From: UBA6814 sp040753075 | GTDB taxonomy: Bacteria > Desulfobacterota > Desulfovibrionia > Desulfovibrionales > Desulfovibrionaceae | Assembly: GCA_040753075.1 (NCBI GenBank) | Contig: JBFMHA010000008.1 | Coordinates: forward strand, 1 to 64,000 | DNA length: 64,000 bases | Reading direction: 5' to 3' | The notes under the pieces: generated by a model | Databases searched by the model: none | What the model saw: only the letters and a program-made list of their open reading frames with translations | Told to the model about the DNA's origin: nothing | Made by a program: the position numbers and the translations under genes | In this document: positions 35,877 to 47,247 of the stretch, in pieces | Position numbering within the stretch: the stretch's first letter is position 1 | Layout of the letters: every line of letters starts with the position of its first letter

Positions 35877-36158
35877 GGAAGACCTCTCTTGGGAAAGCAT
35901 GTCCACGGCGACCGTCGCGCCGAATGCCCCAAACTAAGCCTGAAGGGAGTCCCTGGCAAGGGCCGGTCAGGACTGGAGTCTTTCGCCGGAGTATTGAATC
36001 CGGTTCAGGACGTGGTATCCTGCCGGTCAGGCGGGCCAGGCGGCCCGCGCAAGGCGAGGGGGAGGCATGGCGGAATGGCCGCGGCGTTGGCGGCCGCGCT
36101 GTACGAGAAGCGCTGGAGCGAATTGCGGCAACAGGCCATGAAGTGGCGCCCGGGGCGG

Positions 36159-36187
36159 TTGACCTTGGCGTCCGGCGCATGTATGCC
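36159..36187 (+). promoter_or_regulatory. Promoter for tRNA-Arg
   Basis: TTGACC (36159-36164), 17 bases, TATGCC (36182-36187), with the tRNA starting 12 bases after the -10. A second, more distant match (TTGAAT at 35994, 16 bases, TATCCT at 36016) exists. The 35877-36158 stretch holds no gene I can support. Confidence 0.5.
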
Positions 36188-36198
36188 GACCTCCTTCC

Positions 36199-36275
36199 GG
36201 TCCCGTAGCTCAGGTGGATAGAGCGGCCGCCTCCTAAGCGGCAGGCCACAAGTTCGAATCTTGTCGGGACCACCA
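36199..36275 (+). tRNA. tRNA-Arg (anticodon CCU)
   Basis: GGTCCCG (36199-36205) pairs with CGGGACC (36265-36271), followed by A and encoded CCA. The anticodon stem GCCGC/GCGGC encloses CTCCTAA, giving anticodon CCU for AGG. D and T arms are normal. Confidence 0.97.
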
Positions 36276-36318
36276 CAGGACGATTCAGGCAGGTCATAAG
36301 AAAGCCTGAAAACATAGT

Positions 36319-36366
36319 GAAGCCGGGCGATTCAGGCAGGTGGCGTGTCTGAGGTCGCCCGGCTTC
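36319..36366 (-). terminator. Long hairpin at the convergent end of the sensor kinase gene
   Basis: GAAGCCGGGCGA (36319-36330) pairs perfectly with TCGCCCGGCTTC (36355-36366) around a 24-base loop, 55 bases beyond the kinase stop. It may serve as terminator on the minus strand. A 14-base direct repeat (36281-36294 and 36328-36341) overlaps it. Confidence 0.55.
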
Positions 36367-36420
36367 GTTGTTTGTTCCCGCCGTATCGTCCAGGCCGTTT
36401 CCCAGCAGGAAATGTGGTCG

Positions 36421-37527
36421 TCAGTCGGGTTGCTGTTGGTGGGCTCCGCCAGGATGGGGCAGGATGACGGTGACCGTGGTCCCCTCTGTCTCGGCAGTGC
36501 GGAATTCGATGCGCCCGCCATGGGCCTTGGCGATGAGATTGGCGCTGTATGTCCCCAGGCCAGTGCCGAAGGGCTTTCCCGAAGTCGAATATTTCTCGAA
36601 GAATCGGTTCCGGATGGATTCGGGAACAGCGCCGAGGTTATGGATGGCGATGCGCAGTTCATCCTGCTCCACGTCGCAGGAAACCGTTACTGCGGAGGCC
36701 TTGGGGGCAGCCTCTATCGCATTCCTCACGAGGTTCGTGAGCATGCTCTCGATGAGAATCTCTTCTCCGAAGACAAGCAGTCGCTCGAACGGTCCAGCCT
36801 TGGTCAGCCTGACCTTTATGGCCTTGCTCAAGGGAGCGAGGGAGCGCTCGACGCAGCCCATCGTCTGCCCCAGGTCGAACCACGCGGCCTTGGGCGTGTA
36901 TTTAGCCTGCTCCATCTGATGGATCTTCTCGGAGGAGTCCAGCAGGTTGCATACGTTGCGGACCGAATGCACAAGCTCGGGAAGCGCTTCGCGGACAACA
37001 TCGTTCATCCCGTCATCCAGCATGAATTGCGCCATGGTGTGCAGCCCCATCAGCGGCGACTTGACGTCGTGGCGGATGATCCGCTCCACGTCCAGACGGA
37101 ATCTCTCGGCGCGCTTGAGCTCGGCGATGGTGCTCAGCAGCATCTTCCTGTCCCGGTGGAGCGCTTCGATCAGTGCGCTGATGAGTATGCCCGCCAGCAG
37201 CAGGCCGAACCATGAGATCTGGTTCCGGATGTCGCTGATGACGAACGAGTCGAGGGGAAAAAGGAGATAGTAGGCCGAGGTCAGGAATGCCGTCAGGGTC
37301 GAGAGCAGGCCTGTCCAGAAGCCGCCCACGTATGCGCTGATGATGATGGGGATGACGAACAGGATCAGTGACGGCGGATCGCCCGGAGCATGCCCGAAGC
37401 TCAGGCGGCCCAGCAGCGTCGCCAGGGTGAGCCCAAGCGCGAGGAGCGCTTTTGTCCATGCCGGCCAGGTCATCAAGAACCGCCCGAAGAGCGGCCGTAC
37501 CTCTTTGAGGTGCTCGGAATCAGGCAT
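36421..37527 (-). CDS. Membrane-bound sensor histidine kinase
   Basis: A 368-residue kinase. The N-terminal 130 residues hold about four hydrophobic segments (ALLALGLTLATLLG, LILFVIPIIISAYVGG, SWFGLLLAGILISALI), a KdpD-like DUF4118-type anchor. The dimerisation helix carries H in RIIRHDVKSPLMGL, and the ATPase has NLVRNAIEAA and GTGLGTYSANLIAKAHGG; its G1 box is HNLGAVPE rather than DxGxG, as in a known subgroup. The ATG at 37527 has GGAGA upstream; the longer frame to 37728 is unlikely. No cognate regulator is adjacent on this strand. GC content is lower than nearby genes. Confidence 0.85.
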   Translation of the reverse strand: MPDSEHLKEVRPLFGRFLMTWPAWTKALLALGLTLATLLGRLSFGHAPGDPPSLILFVIPIIISAYVGGFWTGLLSTLTAFLTSAYYLLFPLDSFVISDIRNQISWFGLLLAGILISALIEALHRDRKMLLSTIAELKRAERFRLDVERIIRHDVKSPLMGLHTMAQFMLDDGMNDVVREALPELVHSVRNVCNLLDSSEKIHQMEQAKYTPKAAWFDLGQTMGCVERSLAPLSKAIKVRLTKAGPFERLLVFGEEILIESMLTNLVRNAIEAAPKASAVTVSCDVEQDELRIAIHNLGAVPESIRNRFFEKYSTSGKPFGTGLGTYSANLIAKAHGGRIEFRTAETEGTTVTVILPHPGGAHQQQPD

Positions 37528-37739
37528 GGCTGTCTCCTGCTGTCCTCGGCTGACTTTATCCCACCTTGTTGCGGGTGTGAAGATATGGTCCGCCATTGTT
37601 CGTTCGACGTGCCGGTCCACGGTCCGGCTGTGATGCCCTGGCCCTCTCCAAGGCGCGGGCGCTAAGCCATGGGGGGATCCGGGGCGATCCTTGCCGGGTG
37701 ACGCGTGGGGTCGTGCGGAGGTCTTCAATGAAGCCGGGT

Positions 37740-37767
37740 TTGATATTCAGCCCGGTTTTGCTATCCT
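37740..37767 (+). promoter_or_regulatory. Promoter of the Cache/PAS kinase operon
   Basis: TTGATA (37740-37745), 16 bases, TATCCT (37762-37767). The resulting leader is about 175 bases with no credible ORF. The full gap 37528-37947 between divergent kinase genes otherwise appears empty. Confidence 0.5.
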
Positions 37768-37947
37768 GTGCGAATGTGGAGTCAACTCCCTGCACGGCTT
37801 GGGGCCTGCTGCGTCTGTATCTTGAGGGCGACCGCAGGGCGCCGTCCGGCAGAGCGCCGTGGGTGTGCGGCAGGGAGACCCTGGACGCCGTCCGGGGCCT
37901 GGGCTTCCGGGAGTCCATGATCGCCGGGATCGTCGAGGTAGCGGAGC

Positions 37948-41217
<3,270 letters not shown>

Positions 41218-41218
41218 C

Positions 41219-41608
41219 ATGGAGCCCGGACGGACCAGAGTCCTCATCATCGACGACGAGCCGCCCATCCGGCGGCTCCTCCTGAACTACCTGGAGGATT
41301 ACGACGAGTTCGAGGTGCGGTCCGCCCGCTCCGCCGAGATGGCTCTGGAGGAGCTCCGGCGGGAGCCTGCGGACGTGGCCGTGGTGGACATGCGGCTGCC
41401 GGGCATGAGCGGCGAGTCCTTCATCCTGGCCGCGGGGCGGGAAGGGCTGTGCCGAAGGTTCCTCCTGCACACCGGGTCCGTGGACCTGGTTTTGTCCGAC
41501 GATATCCGGGGACTGGGAGTCACCGAGAAGGACGTGTTCCTCAAGCCCGCGGACATGGACGAACTCCTGGAGCGCATCCGGGAGACGCCTGGCGCGGGAG
41601 GGCGATGA
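41219..41608 (+). CDS. Single-domain response regulator
   Basis: A 129-residue stand-alone receiver: VLIIDDEPPIRRLL (acidic pocket), phospho-acceptor D in VVDMRLPGMSGE and FLKPAD with the conserved Lys. The usual Thr/Ser region reads FLLHTGSVD. The ATG at 41219 is 1 base after the kinase stop with GGGAGGA upstream; its stop overlaps the next start by 4 bases. It may be a phosphate sink or intermediate between the kinase and the HD-GYP regulator. Confidence 0.88.
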   Translation: MEPGRTRVLIIDDEPPIRRLLLNYLEDYDEFEVRSARSAEMALEELRREPADVAVVDMRLPGMSGESFILAAGREGLCRRFLLHTGSVDLVLSDDIRGLGVTEKDVFLKPADMDELLERIRETPGAGGR

Positions 41609-42699
41609 TGTCCGTCCTCGTCATCGACGACGAAGCCGGCCTGCGCCGCTCTCTGTGCGCCTTCCTGGAGGACCTGGATTACGACGCCCTGGAGGCGGGC
41701 GACGGCGAGGAGGGCCTGGAGTCGCTGCGGCGGAATCTGGGCGAGTTGGACGCGGTGGTGGTGGACCTGAACATGCCGGTCATGGACGGCTATTCCTTCA
41801 TCTCCCATGCGGTGCGCGAGGCGCCCGAACTGCCCATCGTGGTCCTGTCCGGGGTGGGGGTGGTGGACGACGCCCTGCGGGCCATGCGGGCCGGGGCCTG
41901 GGATTTCATCACCAAGCCCTTGCACAACATGGACATTCTGGAGCATACCCTGGGCAAGGTCCTGGAGCGGGCCCGCCTGCTCCGCGAGAACCGCTCCTAC
42001 CAGGAGAACCTGGAGCGCCTGGTGCGGGAGCGCACCGCGGAGTTGGAGCTCACCCGCCGGCAGGTCATGCAGCGGCTGAGCCGGGCCGCGGAATACAAGG
42101 ACAACGAAACCGGCCGCCACGTGATCCGGGTGGGCGAAATCAGCGCGGTGCTGGCGCGGTTCCTGGGCCAGGACGAGGCCGCCTGCGACATGCTGCGGCA
42201 GTGCGCCCCCCTCCACGACGTGGGAAAGATCGGGGTGCCGGACGCGATCCTCCTCAAGCCCGGCAAGCTGGACGAGGACGAGTGGGATGTCATGCGCCGG
42301 CATTGCCAGTACGGCTGCGAGATCCTCGGCCCCCTGGACGACCCGGACGAGGTCCGGCGGGCCTGCACGGATCCCGGCCTGTGCCGGGAGGCCGGGGGCG
42401 GAGACCTCCTGGGACTGGCCAGGGTCCTGGCCCTGTGCCATCATGAGCGCTGGGACGGGACCGGCTATCCCCTGGGCCTCGCGGGCGAGGACATTCCGGT
42501 GGAGGCCAGGATCGTCGCCATCGTGGACGTCTATGACGCCCTGAGGAGCGACCGGCCCTACAAGAAGGCGTTTCCTGCGGAGAGGTGCCTGGAGATCATT
42601 CGGCAGGGGGCGGGCAGCCAGTTCGATCCCAGGGTGGTGGAGGCCTTTTTCTCGGAACTGGAGACGATCCGGGCCATCCTCGAGAAGTGGAAGGACTGA
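41605..42699 (+). CDS. Response regulator with HD-GYP domain (c-di-GMP phosphodiesterase type)
   Basis: A 364-residue regulator. Receiver domain 1-120 (VLVIDDEAG, D in VVDLNMPVMDGY, FITKPL), a coiled-coil linker (about 125-160, RLVRERTAELELTRRQ) and an HD-GYP domain with the metal motif HDVGKIGVPD and HHERWDGTGYP, the GYP signature. HD-GYP proteins hydrolyse cyclic di-GMP. About 25 residues between the HD and HHERW motifs (CTDPGLCREAGGG) look like a short insertion. It overlaps the upstream receiver gene and ends the operon before a strong terminator. Confidence 0.93.
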   Translation: MMSVLVIDDEAGLRRSLCAFLEDLDYDALEAGDGEEGLESLRRNLGELDAVVVDLNMPVMDGYSFISHAVREAPELPIVVLSGVGVVDDALRAMRAGAWDFITKPLHNMDILEHTLGKVLERARLLRENRSYQENLERLVRERTAELELTRRQVMQRLSRAAEYKDNETGRHVIRVGEISAVLARFLGQDEAACDMLRQCAPLHDVGKIGVPDAILLKPGKLDEDEWDVMRRHCQYGCEILGPLDDPDEVRRACTDPGLCREAGGGDLLGLARVLALCHHERWDGTGYPLGLAGEDIPVEARIVAIVDVYDALRSDRPYKKAFPAERCLEIIRQGAGSQFDPRVVEAFFSELETIRAILEKWKD

Positions 42700-42719
42700 G
42701 TCCCTTCCGCGGACAGGGC

Positions 42720-42755
42720 AAAGGGGCGGGGGACCACAATCCCCCGCCCCTTTTG
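42720..42755. terminator. Strong terminator, convergent genes
   Basis: AAGGGGCGGGGGA and TCCCCCGCCCCTT form a 13-bp stem with a 6-base loop, followed by TT on the plus strand and flanked by A on the other side; it can act in both directions between the HD-GYP gene and the lipoprotein gene. Confidence 0.9.
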
Positions 42756-42772
42756 CGCGCGTCAGGTCGCCG

Positions 42773-43120
42773 TCATAAGTACTTCTTGGCGAAGTCGCCG
42801 GACATGAAGAGCTTGCCGCCCTTGAAGACCAGGGGCGTGCAGTCCTCCCGGGTCACGGTGGCCCGGGACACGGCGGCGGTGAACCCCTTGCTCCCCAACT
42901 CGTTGGTGAAGTACCACAAGGTGGTGCGCTCGGCGCCTTCCAGGGAGAGGACGTCCTTGAAGTCGGGCTTGCCCATGACTTCCTCCACCTCGGCCATGGT
43001 CATGCCGGCCTTGAGGCGGACCAGGTTCTCCCGGTTGGTCTTCATGTTGGAGTAGGGTCCGGAGCAGGCTGCCGCCAGGGTAGCAAAGAGAAGCAGGGCC
43101 ACCAGGGTGAGCTTTTTCAT
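42773..43120 (-). CDS. Small lipoprotein, BamE/SmpA-like fold
   Basis: A 115-residue lipoprotein. The signal peptide MKKLTLVALLLFATLAAAC ends in a lipobox (LAAAC), with Cys19 as the lipidation site. The mature part RLKAGMTMAEVEEVMGKPD is the classic SmpA/BamE-type motif, followed by a WYF strand and a basic C-terminus. These domains often support outer-membrane assembly, but this one is short and its role is unknown. The ATG at 43120 has AGGAGG upstream; the frame to 43204 passes through the promoter. Confidence 0.82.
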   Translation of the reverse strand: MKKLTLVALLLFATLAAACSGPYSNMKTNRENLVRLKAGMTMAEVEEVMGKPDFKDVLSLEGAERTTLWYFTNELGSKGFTAAVSRATVTREDCTPLVFKGGKLFMSGDFAKKYL

Positions 43121-43200
43121 GCAGGCCTCCTGAAGCGTTGGGTTCATTGCGCCGGCGCGACGGAGGGATCGCCATGCGCCAAATTGGTCACTAGTGTAGG

Positions 43201-43229
43201 TCATTACTGTGATTCGGGAAAAGTTGCAA
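43201..43229 (-). promoter_or_regulatory. Promoter of the lipoprotein gene
   Basis: Minus strand TTGCAA (43229-43224), 17 bases, TAATGA (43206-43201), about 80 bases before the start codon. Confidence 0.45.
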
Positions 43230-43249
43230 GGCCGTGGCCGGTTCCGGGC

Positions 43250-43277
43250 TTGCGCATGGAGGGGAATGAGGTATGGT
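43250..43277 (+). promoter_or_regulatory. Candidate promoter of the aminopeptidase gene
   Basis: TTGCGC (43250-43255), 16 bases, TATGGT (43272-43277), giving a leader of about 37 bases. Confidence 0.35.
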
Positions 43278-43320
43278 TCCCTTGGAGAGCAACCTGCTCC
43301 GCAAGAGAGGATTCTGAACG

Positions 43321-44520
43321 ATGTTTACCGAAGAACAGCTGGAGAAGTATGCCGATGTCCTGCTGTGGGCCCTGCAGGCCTCCCGCCGCGAGAAGCTTCG
43401 GAACGGGGCGGTGGTGCTCCTGCGCTACGACCTGGCCGGGCTCCCCCTGGCCGAGGTCCTGTTCCGCCGCCTGGTGGAGCATCACTTCAACCCGGTGCAG
43501 CGCCTGAACGCCTCCTCGCCCATGCAACGGGATTTCTACCTGAGTTCCGCAGTCAAGCAACTCACCTTCCGCATCCCGGGGGAGAAGGAGCTCTGCGAAG
43601 CATTGGACGGCTCCATCCATGTCCTGGCCCCGGACAGCCTGACCCATCTCTCGGCCGCGGACCCCGAGCGCATCGGCATGGCCACCGCGGCCCGCAAGTA
43701 CCTTCGGGACATCCTGGACGAGCGGGAGCGGCAGGGAGTCTACGGCTGGACCCTGTGCCTGTATCCCACTCCGGAGCTGGCCCGCAGCGCGGGGGCCACG
43801 CCCGAGGAGTATGCGGCCCAGGTGGTGCGCGCCTGCCGCCTCAACACCGCCGATCCGGTGCGGGAATGGAAGCTGGCCCACAAGGAAATCCAGGAGATCC
43901 GGCGCTGGCTGGCCGGACTGGCCCCCCTCGAGTTGCGGGTGGAGTCCGCGCACACGGACCTGCGTCTGGCGCCGGGAGAAAGGCGGCGTTGGCTGGGCCT
44001 CACCGGCCACAACATCCCCAGTTTCGAGGTCTACCTCTCTCCGGATTGGCGGGGCACCGAGGGCGTCTACTACGCGGACCTTCCATCCTACCGCAGCGGC
44101 AATCTGGTGGAGAAGACCATGCTGGAGTTCCGTCGGGGCAAGGTGGTGCGGGCCGAGGCCGAGACCGGCGGCAGGTTCCTGGCGGAGCAGTTGTCCCTGG
44201 ACGAGGGCGCGTCCCGGGTCGGGGAGTTCTCCCTCACCGACCGGCGGTTCTCGGGCATCGGCCGGTTCATGGCCATGACCCTCTACGACGAGAACTACGG
44301 AGGGGAGTTCGGCAACTGCCACCTGGCCCTGGGGGCGTCCTACGCCGCCACCTACGACGGCGCTCCCGAAGAGTTCACGGCCGAGGTGCGGGAGAAGCTT
44401 GGGTTCAACCAGTCGGCCCTGCACTGGGACCTGGTGAACACCGAGCCCAAGACGGTCACGGCCAAGCTGGCCGGCGGCCGGAGCAAGATCATCTATGAGA
44501 ACGGGGAGTTCGCCCTGTAG
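43321..44520 (+). CDS. M29-family metallo-aminopeptidase
   Basis: A 399-residue aminopeptidase of the thermophilic (AmpS/PepS, M29) family, binding two divalent metals. Family features include GLTGHNIPSFEVYLSPDWRG, the metal-ligand Glu/His region in YDENYGGEFGNCHLALGAS, and the C-terminal SALHWDLVNTEPKTVTA with the conserved H-x-D. It is cytosolic (no signal peptide) and probably recycles peptides. GAGAGGA precedes the ATG. It stands alone between a divergent lipoprotein gene and convergent infA. Confidence 0.9.
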   Translation: MFTEEQLEKYADVLLWALQASRREKLRNGAVVLLRYDLAGLPLAEVLFRRLVEHHFNPVQRLNASSPMQRDFYLSSAVKQLTFRIPGEKELCEALDGSIHVLAPDSLTHLSAADPERIGMATAARKYLRDILDERERQGVYGWTLCLYPTPELARSAGATPEEYAAQVVRACRLNTADPVREWKLAHKEIQEIRRWLAGLAPLELRVESAHTDLRLAPGERRRWLGLTGHNIPSFEVYLSPDWRGTEGVYYADLPSYRSGNLVEKTMLEFRRGKVVRAEAETGGRFLAEQLSLDEGASRVGEFSLTDRRFSGIGRFMAMTLYDENYGGEFGNCHLALGASYAATYDGAPEEFTAEVREKLGFNQSALHWDLVNTEPKTVTAKLAGGRSKIIYENGEFAL

Positions 44521-44548
44521 TCCCGGGCAGGGGAAGGGAATGGCCGCG

Positions 44549-44767
44549 CTATTTCATGCGGTACGTGATGCGGCCCCGGCTGAGGTCGTAGGGAGACAGC
44601 TCCACCTTGACCTTGTCGCCGGGAAGGATGCGGATGTAGTACTTGCGCATCTTGCCGGAGATGTGCGCCAGGACTTCGTGGCCGTTTTCCAGCTCCACCC
44701 GGAACATGGCGTTCGGCAAGGCTTCCTGGACAATCCCGTCAACTTCGATGGCTTCTTCCTTGGGCAT
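44549..44767 (-). CDS. infA: Translation initiation factor IF-1
   Basis: S1/OB-fold protein of 72 residues, the normal length, which binds the ribosomal A site during initiation. AIEVDGIVQEALPNAMFRVE, GHEVLAHISGKMRKYYIRI and LSPYDLSRGRITYRMK are diagnostic. It stands alone, unlike the ribosomal-operon location in many bacteria. The stop is 28 bases from the convergent aminopeptidase stop. Confidence 0.97.
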   Translation of the reverse strand: MPKEEAIEVDGIVQEALPNAMFRVELENGHEVLAHISGKMRKYYIRILPGDKVKVELSPYDLSRGRITYRMK

Positions 44768-44827
44768 CGGACGTCAACTCCTGGGTGGTGGGGGCGGGGT
44801 TCCGCCACGGCCGTCTTTTGCCCGCCC

Positions 44828-44856
44828 CTACTACGTCTTTTCCCGGCCGCAAGCAA
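44828..44856 (-). promoter_or_regulatory. Candidate promoter of infA
   Basis: Minus strand TTGCTT (44856-44851), 17 bases, TAGTAG (44833-44828), giving a leader of about 55 bases. Confidence 0.4.
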
Positions 44857-44966
44857 CAGGAATTTGGGGCGACGGCCCGGTCCGTGGGAAAGGCGCGTCA
44901 ACTGAAACTGATTGAATGAAATGCCAGGGTGTTTAGACCTTTCTTGCGTTGGTCATGGGAGAGGGC

Positions 44967-44995
44967 TTGCTTCAGGCTGGGATTTGTCCTATATA
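44967..44995 (+). promoter_or_regulatory. Promoter of the chemosensory operon
   Basis: TTGCTT (44967-44972), 17 bases, TATATA (44990-44995). The predicted start site falls about 45001-45003, inside the palindrome at 45000-45015. The spacing and AT-rich -10 make this one of the better promoter matches in the window. Confidence 0.6.
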
Positions 44996-44999
44996 CAGT

Positions 45000-45015
45000 C
45001 TGAACATTTGTTCAG
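45000..45015. promoter_or_regulatory. Operator-like palindrome CTGAACATTTGTTCAG
   Basis: Perfect 7-bp arms (CTGAACA / TGTTCAG) around TT, starting 5 bases after the -10 hexamer and ending 21 bases before the ATG. The core GAAC-N4-GTTC is the form of LexA boxes in Gram-positives and myxobacteria, and TetR-family operators can look similar. A repressor bound here would block transcription initiation. Confidence 0.6.
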
Positions 45016-45036
45016 TTTGTTTTTCCTGGAGAATTC

Positions 45037-46911
45037 ATGGGAGCGGGCATGGCAGAGGGAGACATCCGCGAGCAGCAGTTCCGGGCGAGCGGCGGGCTGG
45101 GTTGGTATTGCCGGTCCATGCAGGAGCTTTCCACCCGCCTGACCCGCCTCCTGGCCGACCGCGAGGAGGAGTTCCTGGCCCTGGGCCGTCGGCTCATGGA
45201 GTTTTCCGGGGACAGCCAGTCCCTGGCCCGGCAGGCCCAGGGGCTGGTCCAGTTGGCCGCGGGAGAGGACGTGGGTCAGGGCGCGCAGGAGCTCGCCGCC
45301 GAACTCGAGGAGATGAGCGGGGTGTGCGACTTCTCCCGGGGCGAGCAGAGCCTGGATGAGCTGGATCGGGTGATCAAGGTCATCGAGTCCCTGGCCGGGG
45401 GCATCGCCGGATTCGGCCGCATCGTGCGCAGCCTGCAGATGCTGGGCATCTCCACCCGCATCGAGAGCGCCCGCCTGGGAGACAAGGGCCTGGGCTTCAC
45501 GACCCTGGCCGACGACGTGGAGAAGCTGGCCGGCAAGATCGTGGCCAACTCCGCCCAGGTCATGGACAAGGGCAGGACCCTGACCGGCATGATCGACGAC
45601 GCGCGCGTCCGGACCCAGGTGCTGGTGGAGGCGCAGAAGGGCTGCTCCAGCCGCATCGTCACGGATCTCAAGGCCAACCTGGACGGCCTCGCCGGACTGA
45701 CCGTGGCGTCCCGCCAACTCTCCGCATCGCTGGCGGAACGTTCGGGCGTCATCGCCGCGGGCATTTCCGAGGTGGTCGCGTCGCTCCAGTTCCACGACAT
45801 AGTCCGCCAGCAGGTGGAGCATGTGGAGGAAGCCCTGCAGGACATGATGGACATGGTCCGCCAGCGAGGCGGCGGCAAGGGCCGGGAGTGCGCCAGGGAG
45901 GAGAATCCCGGAGATCAGGAGGGGGAGGACGCCGGAGGCCTGGACTCCGACACCCGGGACCTGGTCGGCTGGCTCGCGGACGCGGCCAGGCTCCAGGAGT
46001 CCCAACTGGAGAACGCCGGGGAACGCTTCGGCAAGGCCCTGCAGGGTCTGCGCCGCAACCTCGGGGAGATCGTCGAATCCATCGCCAGCATGCGGAGGGA
46101 CGCCGAGCGGCTGGCCCAGGACGGATCCGGCGGAGAGGGCTGCGTGCTGGACCGCATGGAGCAGGGGTCCCTCTCGGTCATCGCCGCCATGCGCCAGTTC
46201 GCCGAGCAGGCCGAGAGCATCGGCGGGGTCATGGCCTCCGTCGCCGGCACCGTGGCGGAGATGGTGAGCTTCGTGGAGGACATCGAGGAGGTGGGCTCGG
46301 AGATCGAACTCATCGCCCTCAACGCCGCGATCAAGGCCGCGCGCACCGGGGACGAGGGGCGAGCCCTGGGCGTCCTGGCCCAGGCCATCCAGAAACTCTC
46401 GGTGGAGGCCCGGGACAAGACCGGCGACGTGTCCAAGTCCCTGACCGAGATATCCCGGTCCTCGCAGGATCTGGAGCGGAACGCCGCCAGCTACCTGGAC
46501 ACCTCCCGGCTGGGGGATCTCGCCGCGCGCCAGGAGAGCCTGATGCTCCGGCTGCGCGACGTCAATACCCGGTTCATGCGGAGCCTGGACGGGATTCGCC
46601 GGGAGAGCGGCCGCCTTTCCGACACCCTGCGCGACACCGCCGCCCACGCGGACCTGGACCGGGAGATCTGCGCCGAGTTGGCGTCGGCCCGCGCCGACAT
46701 GGGCGGCATCGCCGTCGCGGCCCGTCGGGTCGTCCCCCTGTCCGACGACAGACACCGTTCAAAACGGCTCAAGGATCTTCTGTCCCGTTACACCATGGAG
46801 GTGGAGCGGCTGGTTCACGAAGCGGCCTTCGGCCAGGGCGGCGGCGAGGTTCGCGACGAGGCCGAAGGCGAGGTGGAGCTGTTCGATGACGACAACGTGG
46901 AGTTGTTCTAG
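45037..46911 (+). CDS. Soluble methyl-accepting chemotaxis-like protein
   Basis: A 624-residue helical protein with no signal peptide or membrane segment. The MCP signalling tip is at about 414-462 (SEIELIALNAAIKAARTGDE, then LGVLAQAIQKLS). A second, tip-like segment lies near 128-168 (LGISTRIESARLGDKGLGF), suggesting a duplicated, partly degenerate signalling hairpin. The C-terminus is acidic and repeats VELF (EVELFDDDNVELF), perhaps a CheR/CheD tether, though it lacks the W of NWETF. The ATG at 45037 follows GGAG; ATG 45049 is possible. First gene of the operon, 9 bases before the STAS gene. Confidence 0.85.
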   Translation: MGAGMAEGDIREQQFRASGGLGWYCRSMQELSTRLTRLLADREEEFLALGRRLMEFSGDSQSLARQAQGLVQLAAGEDVGQGAQELAAELEEMSGVCDFSRGEQSLDELDRVIKVIESLAGGIAGFGRIVRSLQMLGISTRIESARLGDKGLGFTTLADDVEKLAGKIVANSAQVMDKGRTLTGMIDDARVRTQVLVEAQKGCSSRIVTDLKANLDGLAGLTVASRQLSASLAERSGVIAAGISEVVASLQFHDIVRQQVEHVEEALQDMMDMVRQRGGGKGRECAREENPGDQEGEDAGGLDSDTRDLVGWLADAARLQESQLENAGERFGKALQGLRRNLGEIVESIASMRRDAERLAQDGSGGEGCVLDRMEQGSLSVIAAMRQFAEQAESIGGVMASVAGTVAEMVSFVEDIEEVGSEIELIALNAAIKAARTGDEGRALGVLAQAIQKLSVEARDKTGDVSKSLTEISRSSQDLERNAASYLDTSRLGDLAARQESLMLRLRDVNTRFMRSLDGIRRESGRLSDTLRDTAAHADLDREICAELASARADMGGIAVAARRVVPLSDDRHRSKRLKDLLSRYTMEVERLVHEAAFGQGGGEVRDEAEGEVELFDDDNVELF

Positions 46912-46920
46912 GGGGCAGCA

Positions 46921-47247
46921 ATGGGTATGTGTGAATTGCGGCAGGAAGGCGACCGGTGCGTTCTGGCCCTGTCCGGGGACTTTACCGTGGCCGAGGCCGC
47001 TGGCCTGAAGGAGTCCCTGGCCCAGGCCCTGGAGGCCTGCCAGGAACTGGCCGTGGACCTGTCTCGGGTGTCGCGGGTGGACCTCACGTTCCTGCAGTTG
47101 TTGCGGTCCGCCCACGTGACCCTGGTCCAGAGGGGCAAGGCGCTGGGCTGCCAGGGGGGGACGCCTCCGGTCGTGGCCGAGGCCGCGGACCGGGCGGGAT
47201 TCATGATCGGAGCGCAAGACCACATCTTCTGGAAGAGGGGAGAATAG
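46921..47247 (+). CDS. STAS-domain protein
   Basis: A 108-residue STAS domain (anti-sigma-factor-antagonist-like): LALSGDFTVAEAAGLKESL and VDLSRVSRVDLTFLQLL. The usual phosphorylatable Ser in the DSS/DLS segment is Thr in VDLTFLQ. Single STAS proteins are found in some chemosensory clusters, where their role is unknown. The stop abuts the cheY start, so the two are translated together. Confidence 0.85.
   Translation: MGMCELRQEGDRCVLALSGDFTVAEAAGLKESLAQALEACQELAVDLSRVSRVDLTFLQLLRSAHVTLVQRGKALGCQGGTPPVVAEAADRAGFMIGAQDHIFWKRGE

Noticed and set aside
36074..36221. 48-codon ORF upstream of tRNA-Arg with a purine-rich leader
   Set aside because: Its 3' end runs into the tRNA, and a well-spaced tRNA promoter lies inside it.
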